NCBI RefSeq assembly: GCF_031656215.1
Contig: NZ_CP134228.1
Location: 2,561,001-2,625,000 of the forward strand
Direction of reading: 5' to 3'
From: Mesorhizobium koreense
GTDB taxonomy: Bacteria; Pseudomonadota; Alphaproteobacteria; Rhizobiales; Rhizobiaceae
DNA: 64,000 nt
Positions 24,722 through 33,303 of the stretch are shown here, in pieces. The notes under the pieces were generated by a model. That model was not told the DNA's origin. It searched no databases and saw only the letters and a program-made list of their open reading frames with translations. Each line of letters begins with the position of its first letter. The first letter of the stretch is position 1. A program made the translations under genes and the position numbers.

Positions 24722-26638
24722 TCATTCGGGAAGCTCGAAGACGGTCAGCTGGCCGCCCAGGTTCGTGTAGTCGGCGAGCGCCGCATACCCGCCGACGGCG
24801 CCGAGACCGGCCGTGCCGACGATGTTGCCCTTGGCGCTCTCATTGCCCTGGTCGACGGCCTTATGCCAGCCTTGCGCGTTGTCCGGATTAAGCAGTCCGG
24901 CCGCGAGGCCGATGCCGGCCCAGCCGCCGACGCCAGACAGGATGGCGATATACTGTTTGCCATCATGCTCGTAGGTCGTCACGTTGCCGATAATCCCCGA
25001 CGGCGTCTTGAACTTGTAGAGTTCCTTGCCGGTCTTCATATCGACTGCCTTGATATAGCCTTCGAGCGTTCCGTAGAAGGCAACGCCGCCGGCCGTCGTG
25101 AGCACACCCGACCATACCGAGAACTGCTCCGGGTCCGACCATACGATCTTGCCCTTGGCGGCATCCCAGGCAATGAAATTGCCCATCGTGTCGCCGCCGG
25201 GCGCCGGATACATCGACACGGTCGCGCCGACATAAGGCTGACCTGCGGTGTAGCTCACCCGGTAGGGCTCGTAGTCCATGCAGACATGGTTGGTCGGGAC
25301 GTAGAACAGGCCGGTATCGGGCGAATAGGCCGCCGGCTGCTGATCCTTGGTGCCGAGCGCCGCCGGGCAGATGCCCGTCGTGTTCGTGTCTTCACCATTG
25401 TGGCCGGTCGAGTATTTCGGATCGACGATCGGTCGGCCGTAGGTCTTGCTGTTTGGATCCATGTCGACCTTCGACGCCCAGTTCACCGCCGGATCGTATT
25501 TGGCGGCGACTAGGAGTTCGCCGGTCTTCCGGTCGAGCGTATAGGCGAAGCCGTTGCGGTCGAAGTGAACGAGAACATCATGCTTCTTGCCGTCTACTTC
25601 CATTCCGTCGACGAGGATCATCTCGTTGATGCCGTCATAGTCCCATTCATCGTGCGGCGTCATCTGATAGACCCATTTCGCCATGCCGGTATCGGCGTCA
25701 CGGGCGAAGATGGTCATGGAGTATTTGTTGTCGCCGGGCCGCTGGACCGGGTTCCATGTCGACGGGTTGCCGGAGCCGTAATAGACGAGATTCAGCTTCG
25801 GATCGTAGGATATCCAGCCCCACGTACCGCCGCCGCCCGTCTTCCACTGCTCGCCTTCCCAGGTCTTCAGCGAGGAATCCTTGCCGACCGGCTTGCCGAG
25901 ATCCATGGTCTTTTCCGGATCGACGAGGATATCGGAGTCCGGTCCCATGGAATAGGCGCGCCAGGCGCGCGAGCCGTCCTTGAGGTTATAGGCGGTCATC
26001 GAGGCGCGAACGCCGAACTCACCGCCGGATATGCCGACGAGCACCTTGTCATTGACGACCTGCGGCGCGGATGTGCCGCTCTCGCCCTTGCTGCCGTCGG
26101 TTTCGTCGCCGTTCTTGACCGACCAGACCACTTTTCCGGTCTTGGCGTCGAGCGCGACGAGCGTGGTGTCGGCCTGGTTGAGCAGGATCATGGCGGGACG
26201 GTCGCCATCGGCCGGCGCATAGGCAACGCCGCGGTTGACCGTGTCGCAGCACATGATCGGAATGACGTTGGGATCCTGCCTGGGTTCGTATTTCCAGAGG
26301 ATCTTTCCGTCATTGTTGAGATCGAGTGCAAAGACCGTGTTCGGGAACGGCGCGTTGACATACATCACGTCGCCGATAACCAGAGGCCCGCCCTCATGAC
26401 CGCGGAGCACGCCGGTCGAGAAGCTCCATGCGACCTTGAGGTTCTTCACATTGTCCGTATTGATCTTGTCGAGCTTGCTGTAGCGCTGGTTGAAATAATC
26501 GCCCGTAGGCATCACCCAGTCCTTGGCGTTCTGGGACATCTTGGCCAGTTCCTCATTGGCCGATGCCGCGAACACCACTCCGCCCGCAAGAAGAGCGGAG
26601 GTCGCCAGGATAGTGGTTGCTTTCGTAAGTACACGCAT
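24722..26638 (-). CDS. xoxF: Lanthanide-dependent PQQ methanol dehydrogenase XoxF
   Basis: XoxF oxidises methanol to formaldehyde (in some enzymes on to formate) in the periplasm using PQQ and a light lanthanide. The 638-residue protein has a signal peptide (cleavage near ASA), eight W-type propeller repeats, the vicinal disulfide Cys130-Cys131 in IMCCDTV, and HDEWDYDG. Asp333 is the catalytic base position, and Asp335 two residues on is the extra metal ligand that marks lanthanide enzymes (MxaF has Ala there). The length and GGGGTWGW block fit the XoxF5 type. Ribosome site GGGAGG precedes the ATG. No mxaF or mxaI is in the window. Confidence 0.97.
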   Translation of the reverse strand: MRVLTKATTILATSALLAGGVVFAASANEELAKMSQNAKDWVMPTGDYFNQRYSKLDKINTDNVKNLKVAWSFSTGVLRGHEGGPLVIGDVMYVNAPFPNTVFALDLNNDGKILWKYEPRQDPNVIPIMCCDTVNRGVAYAPADGDRPAMILLNQADTTLVALDAKTGKVVWSVKNGDETDGSKGESGTSAPQVVNDKVLVGISGGEFGVRASMTAYNLKDGSRAWRAYSMGPDSDILVDPEKTMDLGKPVGKDSSLKTWEGEQWKTGGGGTWGWISYDPKLNLVYYGSGNPSTWNPVQRPGDNKYSMTIFARDADTGMAKWVYQMTPHDEWDYDGINEMILVDGMEVDGKKHDVLVHFDRNGFAYTLDRKTGELLVAAKYDPAVNWASKVDMDPNSKTYGRPIVDPKYSTGHNGEDTNTTGICPAALGTKDQQPAAYSPDTGLFYVPTNHVCMDYEPYRVSYTAGQPYVGATVSMYPAPGGDTMGNFIAWDAAKGKIVWSDPEQFSVWSGVLTTAGGVAFYGTLEGYIKAVDMKTGKELYKFKTPSGIIGNVTTYEHDGKQYIAILSGVGGWAGIGLAAGLLNPDNAQGWHKAVDQGNESAKGNIVGTAGLGAVGGYAALADYTNLGGQLTVFELPE

Positions 26639-27328
26639 TCAAAAATCCTCCCGAGGTTCATGACGAGGAATCGACCAGTGAGCCCAACAAGGGCCTGCCC
26701 AAGCGATTCGCGCGGGGGAAGTATTTCCGGCAGCGTGTCACGACCTAAGCCAGCTGAGCAGAGGGCACCATTACTGCCCACCTCACTTGGCCTACGAAAG
26801 ACTGTCGCCGCTCCCTAAGACGGTGACGCCCTTGAAGCCGGAAACAGGGAAAGGCTATGTCATTAAAAAGAGCTAAGCAAGCAAAAACCGGAAGTGGCTT
26901 TTGCGGCGCAATAAAATTGATGGTGCAATGCAACATTGATGTGGTTATTCTTATAATGGCATTATTTAAACTTCATAGTTTTGTATATTATAGAATCCGA
27001 TATTAGAAAGTATGTTATATTCGTAACATATTCACTTACTTTTTGGAGAATATTTATTGGTTTCTGCTGCGGAGCTTTGCTTTCCGGAATCGGGCCGATT
27101 CGACGACTTCGGATAGTAGAAGGCGAATGAAATGAGCGGCGGGTCGGCCTTATCAAAAGGCGCATGTCATCCACTGTGCCGGCCAGGGAGCGCGTGAAAG
27201 CGGTCTTCCTCCTTTGGTCCTATATCATGGTCATGGGTGCTTGACTGGGTTTGCCACACGTCGCCAACTGGGCCGAAGCGACAATGCCGCGGGGCCGATC
27301 GCGTCCCGGGCCGACCGGAGGATCCCCT
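26639..27328. promoter_or_regulatory. Long divergent intergenic region upstream of xoxF
   Basis: This 690-bp gap separates xoxF (-) from a secreted-protein gene (+) and holds no convincing gene. The stretch 26880-27060 is strikingly AT-rich for this genome and contains a perfect 20-bp palindrome at 27011-27030. It should contain the xoxF promoter and operator sites. A short - strand open frame (26962-27174) has no ribosome site and Arg/Ser-biased composition, and is not called. Confidence 0.6.
27011..27030. promoter_or_regulatory. 20-bp palindrome, candidate operator
   Basis: TATGTTA (27011-27017) and TAACATA (27024-27030) are perfect inverted arms around TATTCG. The site lies in the AT-rich part of the xoxF upstream region, about 370 bp from the xoxF start and 300 bp from the divergent gene. 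Symmetry and location suggest a dimeric regulator; the regulator is unknown. Confidence 0.45.
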
Positions 27329-27691
27329 ATGAAAAGATCGGTAGCCCTTTCGAGCCTGCCCCTTCTGCTCCTGGGTTTCACCAGCGCTGCCGGCGCCGTC
27401 AATCCGGCTGGCACCGCCGGTGACTATCCCACCACCGCGGTGGTAGACTACGTGCTCGGCTGCATGCGTGCGAATGGTCAGACCCGCCAATCGCTAGAGA
27501 GCTGCTCCTGCTCGATCGACGTCATCGCTTCGATCCTTCCCTACGACAGGTATGAGAGGGCGGAGACCTTCAAGAGCATGTCGCTGACGACAGGCGAGAA
27601 TGCCGGACTGTTTCGAGAGAGCAAGCCCGCCAGGCAGTCGCGCACCGAACTGAAGCGCGCCCAGGCCGAGGCCGACGTCCGCTGTTTCTAG
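27329..27691 (+). CDS. Small secreted Cys-containing protein beside xoxF (unknown function)
   Basis: The 120-residue protein has a clear signal peptide (MKRSVALSSLPLLLLGFTSA, cleavage near AGA). The mature part holds four cysteines: YVLGCMRANGQ, then CSCSIDVIASILPYDRY, and a final Cys two residues from the end. A GGAGG ribosome site precedes the ATG. I do not recognise a named family with certainty. Position divergent to xoxF and export suggest a periplasmic accessory of methanol oxidation; the cysteines could form disulfides or bind metal. Confidence 0.75.
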   Translation: MKRSVALSSLPLLLLGFTSAAGAVNPAGTAGDYPTTAVVDYVLGCMRANGQTRQSLESCSCSIDVIASILPYDRYERAETFKSMSLTTGENAGLFRESKPARQSRTELKRAQAEADVRCF

Positions 27692-27721
27692 CGATTCCTG
27701 CGATTTACGATGCCAATGCAT

Positions 27722-27754
27722 CGAGACGCGCGGACCAGTTGGCCGCGCGTCTCG
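27722..27754. terminator. Bidirectional terminator between convergent genes
   Basis: CGAGACGCGCGG (27722-27733) pairs perfectly with CCGCGCGTCTCG (27743-27754) around a nine-base loop. It lies between the convergent stops of the secreted-protein gene (27691) and the SoxYZ-like gene (27761). Confidence 0.75.
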
Positions 27755-27760
27755 GCGTTA

Positions 27761-28618
27761 TCAGAGGCCCGCGGCCGTGATCGGCCAGTGGTCGTTGAAC
27801 CTCTTGCCCTCGGTATCGACCGCCTCCACTCGGATATCGCCGCTGCCTTGCGGCTTGTAGTCGAAGCGGAAATTGGGGTCTTCCGAGATCGATATCCCGC
27901 CTTCCATCGACAGGATCGGGCGATCGGCTTGTGAGATCGTCAGTTTCTGGATGAAATGAGCGGGAATGAAATATTGGGTCAGCGGGTCACGCTGCAGGCC
28001 GGAATTGTTCGGGTGCCGGATCATCAACTGCAGCTCCGGCGCCTTGCCGTCGGCCGCCGCGAACTGGCGCAGCTTCATCTGGCCCATCGTCTTCTTCGCT
28101 TCGTCCATGTTCTTGACCGCCGGTGCCGAGCAGCCGCCCGAAGCCTTGACGAAGGTCTTGGTCATATAGAGCTTGCCATCCGGCGTCTCGGCGATGACGC
28201 GCAGGAAGGAGTAGTCGTTGACGCGCACGCGCGTGGAAAGATGCGTGACGCCGGCATCCTTGCCGATCGTGAAGGTCGCCGCCACCGGCGAGGGGTTCAC
28301 GTCGATGATCAAGGTCAGCGACTTGATGCCGTCCGGCGCCTTTTTCGGGTCGATGCTGATATCGACGGGCACCAAAGCGGCATCCTGCGCCCGTTTCGGC
28401 GCCTCGATCCTTACGAGATCCGAATCGGCCTGGATCGCCCGGTCGCCGAACACGTCGCCCTTCAGGCCCTGCCATACCTGTTCCGAAGAGGCCGGCGTCT
28501 GCTGGGCATAGGCCGTACCGGGCAAAGCGATGAGCGCGCTGACGCTCAGAGCAAGTGTCGAAGAAATCAAAGCAGCGGGCAGGGCAGCCCGCAAGGTCCG
28601 GAAAGCGCCGATACGCAT
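27761..28618 (-). CDS. Quinoprotein dehydrogenase-associated SoxYZ-like carrier
   Basis: The 285-residue exported protein (signal cleavage near AYA, residue 38) combines a SoxY-like N-terminal part, with ASGGCSAP carrying a single reactive-type Cys, and a SoxZ-like C-terminal immunoglobulin-type part (LQLMIRHPNNSGLQRD, then PLTQYFIPAHFIQKL). This fused SoxYZ form is a named family next to PQQ dehydrogenases, where it is thought to act in a relay with zinc metallohydrolases. The ATG at 28618 has GGAGG upstream. Its cargo is unknown. Confidence 0.88.
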   Translation of the reverse strand: MRIGAFRTLRAALPAALISSTLALSVSALIALPGTAYAQQTPASSEQVWQGLKGDVFGDRAIQADSDLVRIEAPKRAQDAALVPVDISIDPKKAPDGIKSLTLIIDVNPSPVAATFTIGKDAGVTHLSTRVRVNDYSFLRVIAETPDGKLYMTKTFVKASGGCSAPAVKNMDEAKKTMGQMKLRQFAAADGKAPELQLMIRHPNNSGLQRDPLTQYFIPAHFIQKLTISQADRPILSMEGGISISEDPNFRFDYKPQGSGDIRVEAVDTEGKRFNDHWPITAAGL

Positions 28619-28710
28619 CTTGATGCCTCCACCGGAGTGAGAGAGGTGGTGCCCAGGCCGTAAGGAATTATAGGCCGTTGCCGGCATGTTGGCAAACATT
28701 CCGACCTCGC

Positions 28711-29715
28711 TCATTCCCATTCCAGTTCGGCATAGGCGGCGGTAGCGTTGCGGCCGTTATATTCGTCGAACAAGGCCCATTTGCCCGCCTCGCTCCGGCC
28801 CGCAGTCTTGACTGCCTCCGCAAGCGGTGTTCCGGCGGCGATCGCCTTGCGCAGGTCGCTTGCCAGGATTTCGAAATAGTGCCGTTCGGCGTCCAGCGCA
28901 TCCGGCCACGCGGAAGGCACAGGGCCATGCCCTGGGACGACGCGTTCGGCTCCGATGGCGGCCAGCGCATCCATCTGGCGCAGCCAGCCGAGCAAAGAGC
29001 CGTCGAGTGTCGGCAAGTGCTTTACGAAGACGAGGTCGCCGGCAAAAAGGGTGCGTGTGGTGGCATCGTAGGCGGTCAGATCATTATCCGTATGGGCGGC
29101 CTCCCATGCCCTGAGTTCGAGCTTGCGCCCGCCAAGATCGAGTTCAAGCCGATCCCTCACCAGCACCGTCGGCGGCACGATCTCGATGCCCTGCATCAGC
29201 GCTTCGCCGATCTGCTCGCGATAGCTTTTCAGATAGAAGGCGCCGCGCGCTTCAAGAGCGCGTGGCAGGTTGCGGTGACCGACAATGGTTGCGCCAAGGT
29301 CGCGGAAGGCCGCGTTGCCGAAGATGTGGTCGGGGTGCATGTGGGTGTTGATGAGGTAGCGCACGGGTTTTGCCGTCACCTTCCCGATTGCCTCGATGAA
29401 GGCGTTCGCCTCGACAAGGCTGCCGCCGCTGTCAATGACGGCAGCGGCATCTTTTCCGACGACCACGGCCAGATTGGCGATGGCGCCCTCATTGGATGGC
29501 GTCTCCAGGTCGACCACACCTTGGAAGGCGAAAACGCCGTCGGCTATTTCCTTGAGGTCGAACCGGAATTGTCCCGTCGCCGCAAGAACGGCATGCCCGA
29601 GGCAACAGGGGAGGAGAGCCGTGCTCAAGCCGACACAGGTGAAACCGCCGACCAGCCTGCGCCGCAGCGGGTCGATCGGGCCAGGGGGGCGTTCTTTCAA
29701 CACATGGTCAGACAT
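28711..29715 (-). CDS. Quinoprotein relay system zinc metallohydrolase (MBL fold)
   Basis: The 334-residue protein has an N-terminal arginine-rich signal region (PLRRRLVGGFTCVGLSTALL) and a metallo-beta-lactamase domain with HMHPDHIFGN, TDNDLTAY, FAGDLVF and VPGHGP, so the metal ligands of the MBL/SoxH group are present. It belongs to the SoxH-related metallohydrolases found with the SoxYZ-like carrier and PQQ enzymes. The start overlaps the ABC ATPase stop by eight bases. The substrate is unknown. Confidence 0.87.
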   Translation of the reverse strand: MSDHVLKERPPGPIDPLRRRLVGGFTCVGLSTALLPCCLGHAVLAATGQFRFDLKEIADGVFAFQGVVDLETPSNEGAIANLAVVVGKDAAAVIDSGGSLVEANAFIEAIGKVTAKPVRYLINTHMHPDHIFGNAAFRDLGATIVGHRNLPRALEARGAFYLKSYREQIGEALMQGIEIVPPTVLVRDRLELDLGGRKLELRAWEAAHTDNDLTAYDATTRTLFAGDLVFVKHLPTLDGSLLGWLRQMDALAAIGAERVVPGHGPVPSAWPDALDAERHYFEILASDLRKAIAAGTPLAEAVKTAGRSEAGKWALFDEYNGRNATAAYAELEWE

Positions 29716-30466
29716 GGCCAGGAAATTTCTGTCGGAATGATCGGAGGAGATCGCTCATCACCTGTGCGTTACGGTATTGCCGTGGCAGGCGCACGTCGAA
29801 CAGGCCGAGCACGTGACCCGGCCTTGGCGAAAGCACGATGATACGGTCGGAGAGCATTAGCGCCTCATGCAGATTGTGCGTCACCATCAGCGCCGTTGTC
29901 GGGCGTGCCGACCAGACAGACAGGAGCAGATGGCGCAGGCGCTCGGCGGTCTGTTCGTCGAGCGACACGAAGGGTTCGTCGAGGAAAAGCACCGCCGGTT
30001 CGACGGCGAATGCCCTCGCGATCGCCACTCTGCGCGCCAGGCCAAGCGACAGTTCCGAGGGATAGAGCGATCGCATGCCGGCGAGACCGAGGCTGTCGAA
30101 TAGCCAATCGAGATCCTTGTTCCTGAGATCGCCCGGCAGCGCCAACCTGACATTCTGTTCCACCGTGCGCCAGGGGAGCAGCGTCGGTTCCTGGAAGACG
30201 GCGGCGATGCGCTTCGTCTCGCCTTCAGGCGATTGGCCGCCCTCCGGTAATTGGAAAGTGCCGGTAAAGTCCCTGTCGAGCCCGAGCAGGATGCGCAGCG
30301 TCGTGGTCTTGCCGCAGCCGGAAGGTCCGAGCAGACAGGCGAATTCGCCCTGTCGGACGTCAAAGGAGAGATCGCTGAGCGCGGTGACGGGCACGCCCTG
30401 CGCAGACATGAAGGTCTTTTCGGCGATCCGGACCTCAAGCGAGGCGGCGGCGCCAACGGGTCGCAT
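29708..30466 (-). CDS. TauB/SsuB-type ABC transporter ATP-binding protein
   Basis: The 252-residue ATPase has Walker A (GPSGCGKTT), signature-like LSLGLARRVAIARA in which the usual LSGG is LSLG, Walker B (LFLDEPFVSLD) and switch His (MVTHN). The ATG at 30466 is preferred over a TTG three codons upstream. It overlaps the permease gene and belongs to a nitrate/taurine-like transporter in the quinoprotein accessory set, possibly importing a metal-complex, cofactor precursor or substrate. Confidence 0.87.
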   Translation of the reverse strand: MRPVGAAASLEVRIAEKTFMSAQGVPVTALSDLSFDVRQGEFACLLGPSGCGKTTTLRILLGLDRDFTGTFQLPEGGQSPEGETKRIAAVFQEPTLLPWRTVEQNVRLALPGDLRNKDLDWLFDSLGLAGMRSLYPSELSLGLARRVAIARAFAVEPAVLFLDEPFVSLDEQTAERLRHLLLSVWSARPTTALMVTHNLHEALMLSDRIIVLSPRPGHVLGLFDVRLPRQYRNAQVMSDLLRSFRQKFPGHV

Positions 30467-31253
30467 GTCGTTCAAGGGGCTGCACCAGGAGAAGTTCGAT
30501 GACGAGCATCACCGCCACGAAGGCCAGCGTGTAGGCGAGGATGCCGGCGACGTCGAAGAGCTGGAAATAGAGGTAGATCTGGAAGCCGACGCCATTCGAG
30601 CGCCCAAGCAGTTCGACCACCAGCACGATCTTCCAGATCAGTGCGATGCCCGAGCGAGACGTCGCCGCGAGATAAGGCTGCAGTTGTGGTAGCACGATAT
30701 GACGTATGCGGTCGAAAAGGCCGAAGCGGTAGACGGTCGCCATTTCGGCATAAGCGGGATCCAGCGCGCGGGCGCCCTCGCGCATCGTCACGATGACGTT
30801 GGGGATCTTGTTCATGGCCACGGCGCCGATCGCGGCCGCCTCGTTCAGGCCGAACCAGATATAGGCAAGCACGATGATCACGAGCGCCGGAATATTGAGG
30901 AACAGCACGACCCACGGGTTGAAAAAACGGTCGGCGCGGCGATGGAGGCCCAGGAAGACACCAAGGACGGAACCGATGGCCATGGCGATGATGTAGGCTG
31001 CGGCGACCCGACCGAGCGTCGCGCCGAGATGGTAGAAAAGATCGCCGTTCGCCGCTTCGTCGACCAGCACCCGCCACACGGCACCCGGCGTGGGAAAGGC
31101 CCGGCTTGGCCACGCACTTGCGGCGAGTGCCCACAAGAGACCCAGCCCAAGCAGCGAAGCCGCTACCGTCAGTGCCGGCGCGGTGCTGACTGCAAGACCA
31201 GGCTTGACGCCACTCTTGCCTTGAACGCCGCCATTTGCGCTTTGGCCGATCAT
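30435..31253 (-). CDS. TauC/SsuC-type ABC transporter permease
   Basis: The 272-residue inner-membrane protein has about six helices and the family's cytoplasmic loop ATVYRFGLFDRIRHIVLPQL. The start ATG at 31253 overlaps the binding-protein stop (ATGA). It works with the ATPase downstream and the binding protein upstream. Confidence 0.88.
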   Translation of the reverse strand: MIGQSANGGVQGKSGVKPGLAVSTAPALTVAASLLGLGLLWALAASAWPSRAFPTPGAVWRVLVDEAANGDLFYHLGATLGRVAAAYIIAMAIGSVLGVFLGLHRRADRFFNPWVVLFLNIPALVIIVLAYIWFGLNEAAAIGAVAMNKIPNVIVTMREGARALDPAYAEMATVYRFGLFDRIRHIVLPQLQPYLAATSRSGIALIWKIVLVVELLGRSNGVGFQIYLYFQLFDVAGILAYTLAFVAVMLVIELLLVQPLERHATRWRRRLA

Positions 31254-32233
31254 TTGAGGATTTTCGGCCAGAATGTGCCGGGCGCCATCATGGGTGCTTT
31301 CCCGACCAGCTTCTCGCCGCCGATCCCGGCGAGCACTTGATAGAGTTTTGCCGCGTCTTCGGCATCCTCGGTCGCCGGTCGCGCGGGAATGCCCTCGCGG
31401 TAGCGGTCGCGCAGCTTTTCGAGTTCCTTGCCCTCGGCGCGCATGATCGGCGCCAGACGCAGCCATGCCTCGTCGGATTTCGCCAACAGCTTTTTCGCCT
31501 CGGCCGAAGCCTTGACGAAGCCCCTTGCGGCTTGCGGGTTCTCGTTCGCCCATTTTTCGTGGAAGACATAGCCGACCGCCGATACCGGGCCGGAAGCCCC
31601 CAGCGCCTTCTCCGCGTCCTCGACACTGATCAGACGGCGGAAGCCGTCAGCTTCGAGCCGGGCGCAGAAGTGCCAGTAGTTCAGCACCGCGTCGAGCTCA
31701 CCCTGCCGGGCCTTTTCCGACAGGAGCGGCGGCGCGCCGTACACCACTTCGCTTTCCGCCGAAAGGTCGATGCCGTGGTCGCGCCTCGCCATCGCCTGCA
31801 CCAGGAGCCAGCTCTTGTCGAGCGCGCCGCCGGCGACGCCCAGCTTCCTGTCCTTGAGGTCCCCGATCGTGTGGATCGGAGAGCCCTGTTTGACCATGAT
31901 CGCGCCAACGGCGGTCGAATAGGGAACGAGCGTGAGATCGCCGCCCTCTGACCGCTGGCGCGAGACCCACAGCCAGTCGGTCACGATGATGTCCAGCGCC
32001 CCGGCGAGCAGGCCGACATTGGTCGCCTCCTCGCCGGCGAAATAGCCGACGTCGAGGTCGATGCCGTTGGCCGTATCAAAATTATTGTGCCGGATCGTGT
32101 CGATCTCCCAGCTCACCGTGCCGAATTTCAGGATGCCGATGCGCACTTTCGGCGCGGCAAGCGCGCTACGCCCTGCAATCGCGGCGCTTGTGGCAAGCGC
32201 CAGCAAGAACATGCCACGCCGCGAAATCAGCAT
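31250..32233 (-). CDS. NMT1/TauA-type periplasmic binding protein
   Basis: The 327-residue protein starts MLISRRGMFLLALATSAA with an export signal containing paired arginines, followed by KVRIGILKFGTVSWEIDTIR and a type 2 binding-protein fold (GVAGGALDKSWLLVQ, AVLNYWHFCARLEADGF). The first pocket shows an Asp-Trp-Leu-Trp segment (VTDWLWVSRQR). In this gene context the family is annotated as part of the PQQ alcohol dehydrogenase system; the ligand is not known. Confidence 0.87.
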   Translation of the reverse strand: MLISRRGMFLLALATSAAIAGRSALAAPKVRIGILKFGTVSWEIDTIRHNNFDTANGIDLDVGYFAGEEATNVGLLAGALDIIVTDWLWVSRQRSEGGDLTLVPYSTAVGAIMVKQGSPIHTIGDLKDRKLGVAGGALDKSWLLVQAMARRDHGIDLSAESEVVYGAPPLLSEKARQGELDAVLNYWHFCARLEADGFRRLISVEDAEKALGASGPVSAVGYVFHEKWANENPQAARGFVKASAEAKKLLAKSDEAWLRLAPIMRAEGKELEKLRDRYREGIPARPATEDAEDAAKLYQVLAGIGGEKLVGKAPMMAPGTFWPKILK

Positions 32234-32268
32234 CGCCGTCTCGTTCCGGGGCCGGGTAGCGGTGGCGG

Positions 32269-32478
32269 TCAAATGTCGCGCGCCGGGCTGGGGAAGGCGC
32301 ATTTCCATCGCTTTATCTTGAGTGTCGGATGTTCCTGCGACCATTTCGCGATTTCAGTGGGCGCGCGGAGCATGCATTGCATGAGCGAGCCGTGGCTCTC
32401 GAAATGGAGATGTTCGACGCGGCACTGGCTGGGATGGGCGGTCAGGCAAACCGTCAGGATGAGATCGACGAGGTTCAT
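32269..32478 (-). CDS. Small conserved-looking Cys-rich protein (69 residues)
   Basis: It begins MNLVDLILTVCLTAHPSQC and has four Cys residues, a His/Glu-rich middle (CRVEHLHFESHG) and a C-terminal RWKCAFPSPARDI. AGAGG lies about nine bases before the ATG at 32478, and the gene ends 35 bases before the transporter binding-protein gene on the same strand. I do not recognise a named domain. It lacks a clear signal peptide. Composition and the ribosome site argue that it is real. Confidence 0.65.
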   Translation of the reverse strand: MNLVDLILTVCLTAHPSQCRVEHLHFESHGSLMQCMLRAPTEIAKWSQEHPTLKIKRWKCAFPSPARDI

Positions 32479-32864
32479 CTTCAGCACCTCTGTTTCGAGC
32501 GTCTTGAGCGCTCAATTGGCCATTTGAAGCCGTTCGGCTCCGAGCAAGATCGCCAACTCTTCGGATTCCCATGGTGCCGGTGGAAAGCCGTATGGTGAAA
32601 GGCTACGCGCTCACCTTTTCCTCGTCAACAAGCCGGATCGGGGGGGCGGCGAAATGACCAGAGCTCCCAGAATAGCGCGGACCATTACCAACCTGAACCT
32701 TTGTACGGTTGACTTCCACTAGCTGCGGGCTAGCCTTTCGGGAGATCTCGTCGCCATGCGCCGCGAGGCTGCTCGCCGCCGACTGCGCATGCCGACGGCC
32801 AGCGAACGAATAAAGGCATGCGGCTATCGTCCAGGGCACCCAGACGAGCCAAGAAGGAAACGCC
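32479..32864. other. Divergent intergenic region without a gene
   Basis: The 386 bp between the small Cys-rich gene (-) and the cytochrome c gene (+) hold no open frame with a ribosome site. GCATGCC (32787-32793) and GGCATGC (32815-32821) form inverted arms 21 bases apart near the cytochrome start and may be regulatory. Promoters for both genes should be here. Confidence 0.5.
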
Positions 32865-33248
32865 ATGCGTGCAATCGCAGTCTTCGCAACCCTGTCCGTT
32901 GCTGTCCTCATCACAAGTTCCGCTCGGGCACAGGATGCCGCGGCGGGGGAGAAAGTCTTTGCCAAATGCAAGATTTGCCATGTCGCGGATAAGGACCAGA
33001 ATAAAGTCGGACCCTCGCTGCACGGCGTGATCGGCCGGACCGCAGGCACGCACCCGGGATTCAAATATTCCCCCGCCATGATCGAAGCAGGCAAATCGGG
33101 TGTCGTCTGGGACGAACCCACACTGACGAAATACCTGCACGATCCGAAGGCGATGGTGAAGGGCACCAAGATGGCTTTCCCCGGCCTCAAGGATGACAAG
33201 GACATCGCCAATGTCATCGCTTACCTGGAGCAGGAATCGAAGAAGTAG
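32865..33248 (+). CDS. Cytochrome c2/c550-type periplasmic cytochrome c
   Basis: The 127-residue class I cytochrome has a signal peptide (cleavage near ARA, residue 22), the heme site CKICHVAD and an axial Met in GTKMAFPG, with PGFKYSPAM in between as in alphaproteobacterial cytochrome c2. AAGGAAA precedes the ATG. It could carry electrons from XoxG (a cytochrome cH role) or from other periplasmic donors to the terminal oxidase. Confidence 0.9.
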   Translation: MRAIAVFATLSVAVLITSSARAQDAAAGEKVFAKCKICHVADKDQNKVGPSLHGVIGRTAGTHPGFKYSPAMIEAGKSGVVWDEPTLTKYLHDPKAMVKGTKMAFPGLKDDKDIANVIAYLEQESKK

Positions 33249-33262
33249 GCTTTTTAGCGTGG

Positions 33263-33289
33263 GCCGGCCGCCGAAGAGGCGCGGCCGGC
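33263..33289. terminator. GC-rich hairpin between cytochrome c and gph
   Basis: GCCGGCCGC (33263-33271) pairs perfectly with GCGGCCGGC (33281-33289). It lies between the convergent ends of the cytochrome gene and gph. A GCTTTTTAGC segment just before it also is T-rich. Confidence 0.6.
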
Positions 33290-33303
33290 ATTCCTCGTAC
33301 TAT

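Noticed and set aside
24722-26638. MxaF (calcium methanol dehydrogenase) as identity of the quinoprotein
   Set aside because: The DYD motif with Asp335, the neighbours xoxG and xoxJ and the absence of mxaI point to the lanthanide type.
26962-27174. A 70-codon - strand open frame in the xoxF upstream region
   Set aside because: No ribosome site, low-complexity Arg/Ser/Ile composition changing with local base content, and it spans the palindrome; more likely non-coding.
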